Positions 63,112-64,000 of a stretch of DNA of 64,000 bases are shown here, piece after piece. The notes below the pieces were generated by a model. It saw only the letters and a list, made by a program, of their open reading frames with translations, was not told the DNA's origin and ran no database searches. The stretch is from Hippasteria phrygiana. Its lineage: Eukaryota > Echinodermata > Asteroidea > Valvatida > Goniasteridae. The stretch spans positions 5,456,001 to 5,520,000 of the forward strand of contig JAZGUH010000103.1 in the NCBI GenBank assembly GCA_037893225.1. Reading direction: 5' to 3'. Position 1 is the first letter of the stretch; every line of letters starts with the position of its first letter. The position numbers were made by a program, and so were the translations under genes.

Positions 63112-64000
63112 AAATGACTGCGTTTTTTGACCTGATGTTGAACGAATTTGCGCACAATCTTGATACTGTTGGAAAGCGTGACTCCTCAGCAACATCCAGA
63201 CCAATCTTCAGCTCCTCAGACCCACGTTCAGCCGAATGATGGCCGAGATAAGCGAGTACGTTTTTCCAACTGATTGTTCTGCATTCCCGCATAACTGCAC
63301 ACGCTATACAATGGACTAGCGGAGACCCCCACCACGCAACTTGGGCCCCAAATGACTGCGTTTTTCGACCCGATGTTGAACGAAATTGCGCACAATCTTG
63401 ATACTGTTGAAAAGAGTGACTCCTCAGCAACATCCAGACAAATCTCCAGCTCCTCAGACCTACGTTTAGCCGAATGATGGCCGAGATAAGCGAGTACGTT
63501 TTTCGAACTGATTGTTCTGCATTCCCGCATAACTGCACACGCTATACAATGGCTAGCAGAGATTCCCACAACGCAACTTGGGCCCCAAATGAGTGCGTTT
63601 TTCGACCTGATGTTGAACGAAATTGCGCACAATCTTGATACTGTTGAAAAAAGTGACTCCTCAGCAACATCCAGAAAATCCCCAGCTCCTCAGACCCACG
63701 TTCAGTTGAATGATGGCCGAGATAAGCGAGTAAGTTTTTCCAACTGATTGTTCTGCATTCCGCATAACTGCACACGCTATACAATGGACTAACCGAGACC
63801 CCCACCACGCAACTTGGGCCCCAAATGACTGCGTTTTTCGACCTGTTGTTGAACGAAATTGCGCACAATTATGATACTGTTGGAAAGCGTGACTCCTCAG
63901 CAACATCCAGACTAATCTTCAGCTCCACAGACCAACGTTCAGCCGAATGATGGCCGAGATAAGCGAGTAAGTTTTTCCAAAGGATTTTTCTGCATTCCCG
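63112..64000. repeat. 7-monomer higher-order repeat, third family, copy 2 (cut by window end)
   Basis: Landmarks 63112, 63350, 63587 and 63823 follow 61452, 61690, 61927 and 62163 at an offset of exactly 1660 bp, including cagttgaatg (63703) and ccaaaggattttt (63976). The window ends inside a monomer, so the unit continues to the right. Confidence 0.8.

Larger units (their letters stand above)
1..64000. repeat. Tandem satellite array, 237-bp monomer, about 268 full copies
   Basis: Every part of the window aligns to one 237-bp unit repeated head to tail on the same strand. The landmark aaatgactgcg (variants gaatgactgcg, aaattactgcg, aaataactgcg) recurs every 237, 238 or 239 bp from 203 to 63823. 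Monomers differ by scattered substitutions and small indels and group into subtypes arranged in higher-order repeats. There is no inversion, no interrupting element and no gap of non-repeat sequence. Arrays like this are known from eukaryotic centromeric, pericentromeric and subtelomeric heterochromatin; which applies here is not visible. I do not recognise the family. Both window edges fall inside a monomer, so the full array is longer than 64 kb. Confidence 0.97.

Noticed and set aside
1..64000. CRISPR array
   Set aside because: The 237-bp unit is contiguous with no unique spacers between conserved short repeats, and no cas genes are present.
1..64000. Tandem RNA gene cluster (5S rRNA, tRNA-derived satellite or spliced-leader RNA)
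   Set aside because: No recognisable 5S or tRNA core, no good A-box/B-box pair (the reverse-strand agttcgaaaaac is only a partial B-box), and no spliced leader I recognise. The gtaagt hexamer in cgagtaagttttt looks like a splice donor but varies freely to gtacgt, gtaagg and attacg.
1..64000. Transposon or insertion sequence within the array
   Set aside because: Following the monomer landmark through the window leaves no stretch unaccounted for; no terminal inverted repeats, target duplications or transposase-like frame.
1..64000. A novel gene-based defence, biosynthetic or mobile system
   Set aside because: There is no non-repetitive sequence in which such genes could lie; the interest of the window is in satellite structure and evolution.

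Overview
The whole 64 kb window is one uninterrupted tandem satellite array. I find no protein-coding gene, RNA gene, transposon, CRISPR array or unique-sequence island. The monomer is 237 bp (49.4 % G+C in the representative copy), with common 238- and 239-bp variants and extremes of 224 and 240 bp. Walking the landmark aaatgactgcg by eye gives about 268 complete monomers from 203 to 63822, plus partial monomers at both ends, so the array continues beyond the window on both sides.

Organism: an array of this size with nested higher-order repeats (HORs) is typical of eukaryotic centromeric, pericentromeric or other constitutive heterochromatin. I do not recognise the monomer and cannot name a species. 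The representative monomer has 14 CpG where its base composition predicts about 14. This argues against a heavily CpG-methylated genome (vertebrate or typical plant) and fits many invertebrates, fungi or protists. That is an inference, not an identification.

Layout. 1-7.5 kb: a 12-monomer HOR (2850 bp), partly duplicated, whose five-monomer core returns a third time. 7.6-12.3 kb: two copies of a 10-monomer HOR (about 2374 bp), with a 5-monomer period overlapping its end to 14.0 kb. 14.7-16.6 kb: a 4-monomer HOR (950 bp). 16.6-36.5 kb: recurring 4-, 6-, 8-, 12- and 14-monomer periodicities built around a subtype with tacatttttccatctc that is restricted to this interval. 24-48 kb: a different family marked by cttcaggtccac, agaaaaatcccc and T-run length changes, including a 7-monomer HOR triplet (37.5-42.2 kb) with private mutations. 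48.9-54.6 kb: another 7-monomer HOR carrying a clear unequal-crossover junction. 54.6-64 kb: a right-hand subfamily (agcggagac, agattcccac, agaaaatcccc) with 6- and 7-monomer periods.

How it works: nothing here acts as a gene system. The signal is evolutionary and structural: homogenised blocks, hybrid monomers, long-range mosaic duplications (offsets of about 3.3, 8.3, 9.0, 9.5, 10.2 and 15.9 kb) and coupled indels. The many open frames, mostly on the minus strand, follow from 237 being 3 x 79: a frame with no stop in one monomer stays open across successive 237-bp monomers. I do not regard them as genes. All coordinates and comparisons are by eye; HOR boundaries are accurate only to within about a monomer because the phase of a tandem unit is arbitrary.
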